This document shows positions 1 to 8,468 of a DNA stretch of 36,416 nt, in pieces. Under the pieces are notes generated by a model that was not told the origin of the DNA, made no database searches, and worked only from the letters and a program-made list of their open reading frames with translations. Source of the stretch: a virus; IMG/VR virus record IMGVR_UViG_3300023181_000058, positions 1 through 36,416 of that record; one strand, 5' to 3'. Made by a program: the position numbers and the translations under genes. Position 1 is the stretch's first letter. Each line of letters starts with the position of its first letter.

Positions 1-133
1 TGGAGGCTATCGTGGAGGAGAACGTAGCTCTTAAAGGAGAGGTTACTGCCCTTAAGGGGGAGTTATCTACTTTTAAAGCTGAGTTTACAGCTCTAAAAGT
101 TGCGCTTAAGCACGACGACGGTAAAGGCGCTGC
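1..133. repeat. Terminal direct repeat, left copy (circular overlap)
   Basis: This segment is repeated at 36284-36416. Bases 1-126 match exactly, position 127 (G) differs from 36410 (T), and the last six bases match again. The reading frame of the scaffold gene passes through the junction without a break. The repeat is therefore best read as the overlap of a circular or circularly permuted genome rather than two functional copies. A true short terminal repeat cannot be excluded from sequence alone. Confidence 0.93.
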
Positions 134-179
134 GGCCGCTGCAGCAACTTCTACAAAGCTTAACTTTAAAGTAGTATAA
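1..179 (+). CDS. Prohead scaffold-like protein, C-terminal part
   Basis: Continuation of the gene that starts at 35995 on the other side of the circular junction. Joined (35995-36283 plus 1-179) it encodes 155 residues and stops at TAA 177-179. This part holds the end of a Leu/Val/Ala heptad coiled coil, a run of six alanines and a short basic/hydrophobic tail ending LNFKVV. The major capsid gene begins five bases after the stop. Scaffolds often bind the capsid protein through a C-terminal tail, and the position after a ClpP-like protease fits, but the scaffold role is inferred from context and composition. Confidence 0.72.
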   Translation, partial: EAIVEENVALKGEVTALKGELSTFKAEFTALKVALKHDDGKGAAAAAATSTKLNFKVV

Positions 180-183
180 TCAC

Positions 184-1242
184 ATGGCAACATTAAACGA
201 AATTTGCATACCTGAGGGTAAGGTTATCGAGGATATCCTTGACTTAACCTCAATTGAGCAGGCGATTATACTTGACAGTGCCAAATATAACACTACTATC
301 CAGGCAGACGAGGACAGCGTCTTTATCTCTCCTGAGATCCTTGTAGATGCGTCGATTATGGTGGGCTGTGAGATAACAGATAGCTGCGATCTGCCTACTG
401 TTTTGGAAACCCAACAGTATAACCTTATGACCGGTTGCAATCTGTGTTTGAACGAAATGACTTCAAACCAAAAGAAAGCCTTTGGCATAAGCTTTAAAAG
501 CCGCCCTTTACCTACCGCTAAGTTAGAGGCAAGGTACGAGAACGCTTTTAATATGGGTTTACTTGCGACTTCTCGAAAAGTTAACTGGTTAGGTGACACA
601 ACTTATATACTTGCGAACTTGTCAGCTGCAGCGCAAGCTGCGGGACTTCTACCGGCTTATAAAAAAGTTAACGGTATTTGGACTAAGCTTATGGCTCTGA
701 CTCCGGATGCCCCGCACTACGCCGGCACAGTAGCAACTAAAAACGCCCTTACAACCAAAGCCGCGCAAACGGCATGGACCGGCGACGAGGTACTTGCGGT
801 TGTTGACGGCATGAGAGCACTACAAAGTGCTACTATGTCACTTCTACCTGACACGCTTAAATATGTTTGGCTTACGAGCGAAATGTACGACGCACTTATT
901 CAGTCTATGAAAGTTAAAAGCTTCGACCTTTGCTGTGTTGGAACGCTTGCGACTCAGGTAGCTGGAGGTAAAGAGGTTGTTACTATCCAATACGGAGACT
1001 TAACACTTATCAAGTACGAAGAGTTTACGGCGGCGATTCGTGACCTTGCCTTAGTTGGTACAGCGTGGAACCTTCCAAACAGGGCGGTATTAGCTTTAGG
1101 CCTGCCAAACGTTAACTACACAGAGCAGACAGATTTCGAATCTGAGTTCCATGCAGTTACAGGTAACTACGAAGCTTCGAGCAGCCTTACAACGGCTATC
1201 GTTGATCCGTACCCTGGTGACTTCTACGTAACGGCTTATTAA
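184..1242 (+). CDS. Major capsid protein
   Basis: 352 residues with no signal peptide or membrane segment, in the size range of HK97-fold major capsid proteins. The gene follows directly after a ClpP-like protease and a coiled-coil scaffold, the classic protease-scaffold-capsid order, and a portal gene lies 1.1 kb downstream. Residues about 195-330 show the alternating helix/strand pattern expected of a capsid A-domain, including WLTSEMYDALIQ and QYGDLTLIKYEEF. The N-terminal 100 residues are Cys-rich for a virion protein (four Cys between residues about 62 and 88), which might reflect disulfides or metal binding. The call rests mainly on synteny and size. Confidence 0.78.
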   Translation: MATLNEICIPEGKVIEDILDLTSIEQAIILDSAKYNTTIQADEDSVFISPEILVDASIMVGCEITDSCDLPTVLETQQYNLMTGCNLCLNEMTSNQKKAFGISFKSRPLPTAKLEARYENAFNMGLLATSRKVNWLGDTTYILANLSAAAQAAGLLPAYKKVNGIWTKLMALTPDAPHYAGTVATKNALTTKAAQTAWTGDEVLAVVDGMRALQSATMSLLPDTLKYVWLTSEMYDALIQSMKVKSFDLCCVGTLATQVAGGKEVVTIQYGDLTLIKYEEFTAAIRDLALVGTAWNLPNRAVLALGLPNVNYTEQTDFESEFHAVTGNYEASSSLTTAIVDPYPGDFYVTAY

Positions 1243-1261
1243 TTTAATACTTTAAAAGAAT

Positions 1262-1876
1262 ATGGCTTTATGTTATAAACCCGGAGACGTACTAAAAGCG
1301 TGCGACTCCTCAGATTTACAAGCCCTCTCCGGGGGGCTTTTAATAAACCTTAAAGCCTTTAGGGGTACTAAGAGTTTAACGGACAAATTCACTTATACAG
1401 ACATAGAAGTAATCGACCCTGATACAGGGGACTACCCTCTGCCTGCGAGTGATTACTACCCTATGTTAGTAGAGTGGGAGAAAAACGCTGTTAAGCCTAA
1501 CTATGAGGTAGTTTCGAGCGACGTCAAAAAAGACACTTACACGCAAATTGCAAGCGGTCTTATTATAGCGAACTCTGAGACTAACGACGGTAAGGAAACT
1601 ATTATGGCCTTAGCTACGGAAAAATATGTTTTCGTTTATGCTCTTTCGGGCGTGAATGCTGACGTTAATAAATTCCACGTGCTGGGATCTAAAAACGGCA
1701 TGCAGTTCGTTGCAGAGGCAACAAGTGACGACGTAGGCGGCAGGGTAACCGGCTCGCTAAGAAGCCTTACAGGAGGTGGAGAGCTTAATCCTAACGGTTA
1801 TAACTTCTTACTTGCAACAGGTATAGCAGACACTGAGGCGTTATTTAATAACCGCTTTGAGGTTGTAACCCCTTAA
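1262..1876 (+). CDS. Virion structural protein, possible tail tube
   Basis: 204 residues, predicted mostly beta, soluble, no signal peptide. The gene starts 19 bases after the capsid stop and is probably in the same transcript. The C-terminal third (about residues 135-185, around LGSKNGMQFVAEATSDD and NGYNFLLATG) resembles the layout of siphovirus tail-tube proteins, where a short loop precedes a final strand reading NGY. No other tail-tube candidate was recognised in the late genes. A capsid decoration protein is an alternative. The specific role is uncertain. Confidence 0.5.
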   Translation: MALCYKPGDVLKACDSSDLQALSGGLLINLKAFRGTKSLTDKFTYTDIEVIDPDTGDYPLPASDYYPMLVEWEKNAVKPNYEVVSSDVKKDTYTQIASGLIIANSETNDGKETIMALATEKYVFVYALSGVNADVNKFHVLGSKNGMQFVAEATSDDVGGRVTGSLRSLTGGGELNPNGYNFLLATGIADTEALFNNRFEVVTP

Positions 1877-1880
1877 GGGT

Positions 1881-2351
1881 ATGACTACTGATCAATATAA
1901 CGCCTTGCCGGAAGAGGCAAGGCGTTTTATTCAACAACACGCCGGGTGCTTAGGCTGCGGCAACAAAGAGAAAAAATTAACCGTAGCGTATGAACGCTAT
2001 CTAAACGATAAAAAAATGGCAGCATATCAGTTAAGAGGCGGAGGAGTTAACTACAACTACAATAACGCGCGCGGCGTTTTGTACAATGTGAGAGTTGACG
2101 ACACCCCGGAAGAGATAAGGGATAAAATGAAACTCGCTAAAGCATTATACGCTAAAGCCCCGCATTTGTTTTTATCTTACAACGAGAGCGAAGTAGAGAA
2201 AACTCTAAAAGCTTCTCCAAAAGAAGAGGTTATAAACCTTGACAAAAAGAAAAAACCGGCAGCTAAGAAAGTTGACGAGACCCCGGTCGAAGAGACTGAA
2301 ATAGCAGAGGACAAAGAAGCCGAAGCAAATACAGAGGATAACGACCTCTAA
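1881..2351 (+). CDS. Structural-region protein with CxxC and acidic tail
   Basis: 156 residues, family not recognised. Residues 23-26 form a CLGC pair followed by GNKEKK, which could bind a metal. A central region rich in Tyr and Asn (YNYNNARGVLYNVRVDD) is followed by a helix and then a low-complexity Lys/Glu tail (about residues 110-156). It sits between the possible tube gene and the portal, four bases after the former and twelve before the latter, so it probably belongs to head assembly or completion. Its start overlaps nothing and no alternative ATG is nearby. Confidence 0.5.
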   Translation: MTTDQYNALPEEARRFIQQHAGCLGCGNKEKKLTVAYERYLNDKKMAAYQLRGGGVNYNYNNARGVLYNVRVDDTPEEIRDKMKLAKALYAKAPHLFLSYNESEVEKTLKASPKEEVINLDKKKKPAAKKVDETPVEETEIAEDKEAEANTEDNDL

Positions 2352-2363
2352 AAAATTAAGCCT

Positions 2364-3425
2364 ATGTTTACTAACTTTTTTAAAGTCTTAGGCAGTAAAA
2401 AGAAAAAGACCGTCAAAGCGAAGGGCTATGTACAGCTCGGAGGCGAGGACGGTCTTTATTTTCAAGACCTTGACGACGCATATTTAAACAGCCCTACGGC
2501 AACAATGGCACTTCTAAAGTTTCATGAGTATTGCGTACCTCAAAACCTAAAAGATGAATACCAAAAACTTTGGAAAAAAATCGAAAACGATTATATTCGT
2601 TACGGTTATTTTGCTATAAAAGTTTCATATATAATAGACGGGAAAATAAGGGGTTACGAATATGCAAACCCTAAACATTATCTCGCAAAAGAAAAAGACG
2701 ACAACGATAACGTTTCTCTGTATTTGAATACAAAAACGAACGTTACTTACCCGGCATTTAACTCTAACGAGGCTATAATCAAATCCCAGTTTGTTAAAGC
2801 CGGGGGTTATGAAAGTTTTACAGGGCAAATCTATATATATAACGATAGCTCTTTACCTTACAGGATTACGCCTTTGTACTCCGTCCTTAAATGGATGCGT
2901 ACTGAGGCGGACGCCAGCACTTACATAGACAAGGCTTGCGATAATGCAATGTTCGGTAATAATATATTTATCGTTAAGAAGTCAAGTGACGCCTCGGCGA
3001 GAGAGCTCGAGGTTATCTCAGAGGTTAAAGAGGCCGTTTCATCTGTCAAAGGAGTAGAAGAGGCCGCACAAAATTTAATGATTGAGTATAGCGGAGACAT
3101 AGAGGACGTTACAAAACTACTATCCAAAGTCTCCATATCTAACGATGTAAATGTAGATTTGCTAAACGCTGCAGACGACAAAGCCTCCGAAAAAATTTGC
3201 ATGGCGTGCTACGGCATACCTCCTATCCTGGTTAAACAGAATGAGGGCGTTTTCGGCAATAGTGGCGAAGCTATAACAGTGGCTACAGAATTTTATAAAG
3301 CCACTTGTCAAAAAGAGGCGGCTAATATTTTAAGCGGCCTTAAAGAGATTGGTTTTATAATAACTAACGAAACAACAGCAATAGAAAATGGCAGCACTAA
3401 CGACACCGACAGCCCAGCAGCTTAG
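2364..3425 (+). CDS. Portal protein
   Basis: 353 residues, short for a portal. Portal-like features are an N-terminal helical region with PKHY (about 105-108), a long central helix after YSVLKWMRTEADASTYIDKACDNAMFG, and near residue 285 an ACYGIPPILV segment, the turn typical of portal stem/crown junctions. EGVFGNSGEAI follows it. In the virion it would form the dodecameric DNA gateway. It lies downstream of the capsid gene, whereas portal usually precedes the protease. The 3' end overlaps the next gene by 38 bases in another frame. Confidence 0.72.
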   Translation: MFTNFFKVLGSKKKKTVKAKGYVQLGGEDGLYFQDLDDAYLNSPTATMALLKFHEYCVPQNLKDEYQKLWKKIENDYIRYGYFAIKVSYIIDGKIRGYEYANPKHYLAKEKDDNDNVSLYLNTKTNVTYPAFNSNEAIIKSQFVKAGGYESFTGQIYIYNDSSLPYRITPLYSVLKWMRTEADASTYIDKACDNAMFGNNIFIVKKSSDASARELEVISEVKEAVSSVKGVEEAAQNLMIEYSGDIEDVTKLLSKVSISNDVNVDLLNAADDKASEKICMACYGIPPILVKQNEGVFGNSGEAITVATEFYKATCQKEAANILSGLKEIGFIITNETTAIENGSTNDTDSPAA

Positions 3426-3849
3426 GGAATTTTATCCGATTTCTGCCTCTATTCCTGGTACCACGATAGAGGAGTGGGCGAACTATGTAAAAAACCACAT
3501 ATTTTTAAAGATGTTTGGTTATGAGGCGGCTTCACAAATAATTGCCGGTACTATAGAGGATAACGCAAGTGCTACCTTTATAGGCTTTCAAAAGTTTTTA
3601 GCTTTATGCTGCGCTTATGTAGGGGTTAAAGATCCTTTAGTCTCTACTAACTTCGGCGCAAAGGTTATAGACCGCCCGGGTGTTATAAACCCCACTAATA
3701 ACCAAAAGAGTATAACCCTTATCGATATAGAAAATACTATATCTATACATTACCGCGCCGCTTGGGGCTACATAGCTACAACGACCTGCGGTAAAGGCTT
3801 ACCAAATTGGGACGGCGGTTACTTCTCCTATAAAACCTCTCGATTATGA
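3388..3849 (+). CDS. Putative head-tail connector
   Basis: 153 residues. It starts inside the end of the portal gene and ends overlapping the next ATG by four bases. The N-terminal half is helical (EFYPISASIPGTTIEEWANYVKNHIFLKMFGYEAA), and a C-terminal part reads as strands with a WDGGYFSYKT ending. Small helical proteins encoded right after the portal are commonly head-completion adaptors (gp6/gp15 types). The assignment is from position and size; no diagnostic motif was seen. Confidence 0.48.
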   Translation: MAALTTPTAQQLREFYPISASIPGTTIEEWANYVKNHIFLKMFGYEAASQIIAGTIEDNASATFIGFQKFLALCCAYVGVKDPLVSTNFGAKVIDRPGVINPTNNQKSITLIDIENTISIHYRAAWGYIATTTCGKGLPNWDGGYFSYKTSRL

Positions 3850-4205
3850 TAGATTACTATGAGTTTGACAACGCAAACGTTGAGGGGGATAAGGAGGCCG
3901 TAATAGTTCCTAATACCCCTACCCTTATAAACAAGCTCAGCGCGAACGAAACTAACGGCATTAAGGATAAGATCAACGAGATTATTGATAATTTAGAGAC
4001 AGGCGGCAGCAGCCCGGAGCCGCTCTTGTTTATCGCCGCTGCTACAGGTACGGGGCAGACATTCACAGGGGTAACCTTTAAAGCTGGCTCAGTACTCAAA
4101 TCAAAAGCGGAACTTTTTAAAGGTACTGAATGGACGCAAACAGGCAACTCAATAACTATCCTTGTAAACGTCAATATTAATAACACAATTTATATTAAAC
4201 CCTAA
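3846..4205 (+). CDS. Virion appendage protein, possibly fibre-associated
   Basis: 119 residues, coupled to both neighbours by four-base and one-base overlaps. The N-terminal part has an oligomerisation-like helix (about residues 33-50, NETNGIKDKINEIIDNLE) followed by a Gly/Ser linker. The last 60 residues read as a small beta domain (TGTGQTFTGVTFKAGSVLKS and TQTGNSITILV). This helix-linker-beta layout is common in phage fibre and baseplate accessory proteins. It precedes the large fibre gene, so a structural role in the host-contact apparatus is likely; the family was not identified. Confidence 0.5.
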   Translation: MIDYYEFDNANVEGDKEAVIVPNTPTLINKLSANETNGIKDKINEIIDNLETGGSSPEPLLFIAAATGTGQTFTGVTFKAGSVLKSKAELFKGTEWTQTGNSITILVNVNINNTIYIKP

Positions 4206-6751
4206 TGAAAAAAATATTATTATTTATAGTCGCCTTATTAGGTGTAACTGTCTACGGACAGGCAGACTTTCCGGAGGGTATTTACTCCGGTGCCGGCGTA
4301 GTTGTAGACGGCCAAGTAAAGAGCAACGCCAGTGAGCCAATAGCTCCCGAGGACTTAACCCGCAAAGATTACGTAGACACCAAGTCAGGCGGCGGCAAGA
4401 TATACACAGTGCAGGCGGCAACCGTCGACAATGTACGCAACGACTTTCCTTCACAGGTAGTTTTAGACAATGGAGATATATTATGGGCTTTCAGTCATTT
4501 TGGCGCTGACGGATCCGACATAGACGGGTATTACGTCGCTGGAAAAGTATCTTCTGACGGCGGCAGGACGTGGGGCAGCGTATTCATGCTGCAAGACATT
4601 ATACCAGGCACCGACAATATAGGTGCTGTTTCATTGCACAAACGTAATGACGGGAAAATATTAATGTTGGCATTTGCTCAAACGGCACCAGTGCCTACGC
4701 CTGAATCAAGAATATATAAAATAGTTTTCAATCAGGATTTTACAGTATTTACAGCACCTGTTAATATTACTCCCGCCGTTGGCTATTGGAATCCTGCGGC
4801 CGACAGAATTTTCAAAAACCCCGCAAACGGCGATTTGCTTTACCCTGTTTCTAATGTTTTGTCAGGTCCCGGTACAAGTTTTGAAAGTACATATTACTCT
4901 ACAATATGGAAGAGTACAGATGAAGGGGCTACATGGGTAGATTTAAACCTTACCATAGGCCAAAACAGAAAAGTTTTTAATAATACTGTTGGAGGTGGGA
5001 CAGAGCCCGGCATCTACTACACTCCCGAAGGTCTTATTTGTTATTTCAGGACTTTAACAGGGGATACGTGGGCAGTTAGATTGAATTCCTCATACACTCC
5101 TGTCGGTGATGAATTTATATTGTTTTCGTCTGCTAACGCCTGCGCGTCTGTAAAATGGATTTCATCTATAAACATGGCTGTTGCAGGCAGAACAAGGCTT
5201 ATAAACGGAAGTCCTTACGGCGACAATAACAGGAAGTTTTTAGACTTGTTAGCATCAACAAACGGTCGAAATTTCAGTCCGGTAAACGAGATAGACCACG
5301 CTTCGGAAGCTACTGACTGGTACGTTAATGAGCCGATGGTTTTTGAGTATAATAACACTGTTTTAATAGGATATAGTAATAGTAAGACCGGACCTAAAAC
5401 GGCAAGTTTATTTAATAAAATATATCCTAAATCGTTTTTCAATTCTTATGTATATAAACCTGAACCTCAAATAAATTTAACAGATAGCGGGAAGGGTAGT
5501 TTAATAAATGGGGTCAATAATCTACTTAATGTAGAGGGCACACTAAATGTTGCTATGACTTCTTACCCTAAAGGCGGGACTTACAGTATTACAGGGAGCT
5601 CTGTAACAGGCGCTTTTAAAATATCACTGCCTAACAATAAAGATTCGCATATAACAATAAAAGGATTTATATATCACGATACAAACAATTCAAGTTTAAG
5701 CTTTGAGATTACTTGTAACGCTTCTAACATGGCTAAAAACACCGTTAGAATAAACGGTTATCGTATTGCTTCAAACATAAACGTTAGATTTGTGGACGGT
5801 ACAACTCCTAAAATTTTAATCGGCGATTTATCCTCTACATGGCTTTACACCTCTTTAATTATAACCGAGGTTGCAGCCAGTTACGACACGAGATTAAGCG
5901 ATATAGCCGAAGGTTGGAAGGTTGAAATAGAATCATCTTCTTACGGCACGGTTGTAAGTACCAAAAACCCGATTTCCGAAACAACTATTGACGGGGGCAC
6001 GCTCAAATTATATAATGGCGCAGGAGGCTCACAGCTGAAATTGGAACGAAACGGCAACGGTGTTTCGTTTGTCCAGAATTCCGATGGATCAGCAATGTTT
6101 ATAATGAATAAAGCCGAAAGTGATGCCTTTATAAGTTTCTTCGACGGTTCTATGAATACAACTTTTGGGGGGTTTTCGGATGCCGGTTATAAATTAGATG
6201 TTCAGGGGACAGGCAGGTTTACAGGACAACTGACAGTACCAACACCTTCGACAGGTTCGAGTGCAACCCCTAAAACATATGTAGATACGGCAGACGCTTT
6301 GAAAGCCAATATTGCTGCTCCTACGTTTACAGGAGACGCTAAGGCAGTAACACCAACAGCAGGGGATAATGACACGAGCATCGCGACAACTGCCTTTGTG
6401 GGAACTGCTTTATCGAATAATTATATAAATACCGTAGACGCTATAGTAACCCCAACGTTAACAAACAGTACGACCCTGACCTCTCCCGGAGCGTGGGGGA
6501 TAGGAGGCTACTATAATGGTAACCTTGTTATTTACGCTAATGCTACAGGAGGCCCTATAGTTGTGACTCTGCCCTCTGCGGCATCTATGGGGGGCAGGAC
6601 ATTAAATGTGATTAAAATAGACGGGTCGGCGAACTCTGTAACTATAAGCGGAGGCGCGACAAATATAAACGGAGCGACTACTTACTTACTTACTACGCAA
6701 TACCAAAACGTAACTGTAAAATCTAACAGCACACAATTTTATATATTCTAA
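4205..6751 (+). CDS. Tail fibre with BNR/sialidase-like domain and signal peptide
   Basis: 848 residues. Residues 1-19 form a Sec signal peptide (MKKILLFIVALLGVTVYGQ), unusual for a virion protein. Residues about 65-420 read as a sialidase-type beta propeller with Asp boxes SSDGGRTW (116-123) and STDEGATW (237-244). A beta-rich middle region follows. From about 680 the protein carries tail-fibre repeats (KTYVDTADALKAN, then PTFTGDAKAVTPTAGDNDTS and IATTAFV) and a compact C-terminal beta domain. An early copy of the KDYVDTK motif lies at 54-60. The likely role is receptor recognition or surface-glycan binding; sialidase activity cannot be claimed because the Arg triad was not established. The start overlaps the previous stop by one base. 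Confidence 0.75.
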   Translation: MKKILLFIVALLGVTVYGQADFPEGIYSGAGVVVDGQVKSNASEPIAPEDLTRKDYVDTKSGGGKIYTVQAATVDNVRNDFPSQVVLDNGDILWAFSHFGADGSDIDGYYVAGKVSSDGGRTWGSVFMLQDIIPGTDNIGAVSLHKRNDGKILMLAFAQTAPVPTPESRIYKIVFNQDFTVFTAPVNITPAVGYWNPAADRIFKNPANGDLLYPVSNVLSGPGTSFESTYYSTIWKSTDEGATWVDLNLTIGQNRKVFNNTVGGGTEPGIYYTPEGLICYFRTLTGDTWAVRLNSSYTPVGDEFILFSSANACASVKWISSINMAVAGRTRLINGSPYGDNNRKFLDLLASTNGRNFSPVNEIDHASEATDWYVNEPMVFEYNNTVLIGYSNSKTGPKTASLFNKIYPKSFFNSYVYKPEPQINLTDSGKGSLINGVNNLLNVEGTLNVAMTSYPKGGTYSITGSSVTGAFKISLPNNKDSHITIKGFIYHDTNNSSLSFEITCNASNMAKNTVRINGYRIASNINVRFVDGTTPKILIGDLSSTWLYTSLIITEVAASYDTRLSDIAEGWKVEIESSSYGTVVSTKNPISETTIDGGTLKLYNGAGGSQLKLERNGNGVSFVQNSDGSAMFIMNKAESDAFISFFDGSMNTTFGGFSDAGYKLDVQGTGRFTGQLTVPTPSTGSSATPKTYVDTADALKANIAAPTFTGDAKAVTPTAGDNDTSIATTAFVGTALSNNYINTVDAIVTPTLTNSTTLTSPGAWGIGGYYNGNLVIYANATGGPIVVTLPSAASMGGRTLNVIKIDGSANSVTISGGATNINGATTYLLTTQYQNVTVKSNSTQFYIF

Positions 6752-6754
6752 CTC

Positions 6755-7330
6755 ATGAAAAGATTACTATTTTTACTACTACCTTTTTTATCGTTTGCCC
6801 AAAACTACACAATCCCTGAGCCTAACTTTAGGGTTAACCGCACGGCAACGCTTCAGCTAAGCACTGCCTGGCAGACAGTAGATTTTAACGGCACATCTAT
6901 TTACAACGCAAATACTTTCGGTCTTGATCCGGCAACCGGTAACCGCTTTGTATATTGGGACAGCACAAATAAACTGATAAAGTTTATAACGGACTATCCT
7001 TTTAATTACAGCTTTACGATTTACCCCGAAACCTCGGCAAACCTAATAACCACAAGGGCGACGCTGCAATTCAGATACGTTGTGCCTAACGGCATAAGCC
7101 CCGGCGTTGATTTGATTACCCCCTTTGTAGATACCGCCACACCTTATTGCGATTTAGGAGAGGTAACTATATTGGCCAATGGCGTAAAACATACCCCCAT
7201 AAGCCTGCCTTTATCCGTCACAAAGGAATTGGGCGCAAAAGGCGTGAGGGTAGAAATGAGATTATCGAACTCTTTAATAACACTGGGCGTGTGCAACCTG
7301 ACAAACTGTGCGCTATCAGTAAAACCTTAA
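6755..7330 (+). CDS. Exported beta-sandwich protein in fibre region
   Basis: 191 residues with a clear signal peptide (MKRLLFLLLPFLSFAQ, cleavage after FAQ), followed by an all-beta region. The pattern STAWQTVDFNG, GLDPATGNRFVYW and SFTIYPE resembles a C1q/TNF-like jelly roll often used for trimeric receptor binding; this is inference from the pattern. Several Cys in the C-terminal half could form disulfides after export. It starts four bases after the fibre gene and ends before the holin, so it probably acts at the cell surface or on the virion tip. The family was not identified. Confidence 0.55.
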   Translation: MKRLLFLLLPFLSFAQNYTIPEPNFRVNRTATLQLSTAWQTVDFNGTSIYNANTFGLDPATGNRFVYWDSTNKLIKFITDYPFNYSFTIYPETSANLITTRATLQFRYVVPNGISPGVDLITPFVDTATPYCDLGEVTILANGVKHTPISLPLSVTKELGAKGVRVEMRLSNSLITLGVCNLTNCALSVKP

Positions 7331-7334
7331 ACAG

Positions 7335-7604
7335 ATGGAAAAAGTTATTGTATCAAAACAGTTTAGCCTTAAGGCGAGAGATTTTATAAAGGGTGCGCTT
7401 ATGGCCGTGCTGGTTCCGTGCCTTTTAGTTATCCAGCAAAGCCTCGATAAAGGAGAGTTTACTTTTAACTGGAAAGCTATAGGGATGACTGCGGTAGGGG
7501 CTTTCCTGGCTTACATAATAAAGAATTTCTTAGACAAGCCTAAGACTATAGTAGTGGCCGAAACTAACGCCGATGCCGAAACACTTAAAAGAAATTTAGA
7601 ATAG
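7335..7604 (+). CDS. Holin, two transmembrane segments
   Basis: 89 residues with two hydrophobic helices (about 19-36, GALMAVLVPCLLVIQQS, and 48-66, AIGMTAVGAFLAYIIKNF) and a charged hydrophilic tail. Size and topology match class II holins, which permeabilise the inner membrane at lysis. It opens a compact lysis cassette, with a one-base overlap to the next gene and the lysozyme two genes downstream. No antiholin dual start is evident. Confidence 0.68.
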   Translation: MEKVIVSKQFSLKARDFIKGALMAVLVPCLLVIQQSLDKGEFTFNWKAIGMTAVGAFLAYIIKNFLDKPKTIVVAETNADAETLKRNLE

Positions 7605-7864
7605 TGTTTACAGAGTTAGCCCCCTACATAGTTAGTGCCGGCGGAGCTGTTTCTTACCTCCTGGCATGGCGTGAAAAGAAAGCCGCAGCCAGTGCCCGGG
7701 AGGGCGACGCATTGCAGATAATGCAAATGGCTTACGCACAATTCGCAAAAGACGCAATGTTTGAAATAGGGCAGCTTAAAGAAGAGGTAAGAATGTTAAC
7801 CGAGGTAGTGAGAGCGTATAAACAGACTTGCGATAGCTGCCCGCATAAACAAAATAAATTATGA
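7604..7864 (+). CDS. Lysis-cassette membrane protein with helical tail
   Basis: 86 residues, starting at GTG 7604 that shares a base with the holin stop. One membrane segment lies near residues 6-23 (APYIVSAGGAVSYLLAW), followed by a long amphipathic helix likely to form a coiled coil (about 35-72) and a C-terminal CDSC motif. Small proteins of this layout near Bacteroidota phage lysozymes may be holin partners or inner-membrane spanin subunits. It overlaps the lysozyme start by four bases. The function is inferred from context only. Confidence 0.55.
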   Translation: MFTELAPYIVSAGGAVSYLLAWREKKAAASAREGDALQIMQMAYAQFAKDAMFEIGQLKEEVRMLTEVVRAYKQTCDSCPHKQNKL

Positions 7865-8352
7865 TAAATAAAAAAGGCATAGAACTAATAAAAACTTTTG
7901 AGTCCCTGCACGACGGGGACCTTAAGGCTATCGGGCTGCAGCCCAAAATGGACCCGATTGGTATATGGACTGAGGGCTACGGCCGGGCCATGCGTGACAA
8001 GTCCGGGAAGTTTATAAAGGGTGCCGCTAATAAGAAACTGGCCTATGATAGTATAACTATACTTACCGAAGCCGAAGCTGAGAAAGCCCTTGTAAGCGAT
8101 TTAAAAGTGTACGAGGACATAGTAGAGCGTAAAATAAAAATAACGCTCACAGAGAACCAGCGCGCAGCTCTGGTATCGCATACCTATAATACGGGAGGCT
8201 CTGCAACTTTGTTCAAGCTAATAAACGACAGAGTGGGAGAGAGAGCTGTTTATTTGTGGTTTACGACTAAATATATTACCGCTGATGGAGTAGCCCTCAA
8301 AGGCCTTGTAAGACGCAGGAAAGCCGAAGCAGATTTATTTTTTACGGTTTAA
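7861..8352 (+). CDS. Endolysin, GH24 lysozyme
   Basis: 163 residues resembling T4-type lysozymes that cleave the MurNAc-GlcNAc bond of peptidoglycan. The probable catalytic set is E14 (KTFESLHDG), D31 and T37 in DPIGIWTEGYGR, where the D-to-T spacing of six matches T4 lysozyme D20-T26. The Glu-to-Asp spacing is longer than in T4. The segment TENQRAALVSHTYNTG (about 98-113) is the conserved GH24 core helix. There is no signal peptide, so release through the holin is expected. It is the third gene of the lysis cassette and is followed by a terminator. Confidence 0.88.
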   Translation: MINKKGIELIKTFESLHDGDLKAIGLQPKMDPIGIWTEGYGRAMRDKSGKFIKGAANKKLAYDSITILTEAEAEKALVSDLKVYEDIVERKIKITLTENQRAALVSHTYNTGGSATLFKLINDRVGERAVYLWFTTKYITADGVALKGLVRRRKAEADLFFTV

Positions 8353-8375
8353 AGCTTTATATAAAAAATAATTTG

Positions 8376-8383
8376 TATATTTG
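8376..8383 (+). promoter_or_regulatory. Possible Bacteroidetes-type promoter, -7 box
   Basis: TATATTTG matches the Bacteroidetes -7 consensus TAnnTTTG exactly. No clear TTTG lies at the expected -33 distance (only GTTTA near 8347-8351). A terminator follows within 75 bases, so transcripts would be short or attenuated before the lipoprotein gene at 8469. Confidence 0.35.
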
Positions 8384-8421
8384 GTTTTCGGTTAAACATA
8401 ATAGTAAGGTTATTAGGTTTT

Positions 8422-8456
8422 AAAGCTCTCCCCGGTAACGTGGAGAGCTTTTTTAA
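8422..8456 (+). terminator. Rho-independent terminator
   Basis: A perfect 10-bp stem pairs 8422-8431 with 8442-8451 (AAAGCTCTCC with GGAGAGCTTT), has a ten-base loop and runs into six T. It lies after the lysozyme and 12 bases before the lipoprotein start, so it would end or attenuate the main late transcript. Confidence 0.85.
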
Positions 8457-8468
8457 TTTACATGGATT

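Noticed and set aside
7147-7389. 80-residue + strand open frame overlapping the end of the exported beta protein and the holin start
   Set aside because: Out of frame with both supported genes, basic shadow composition, no start context.
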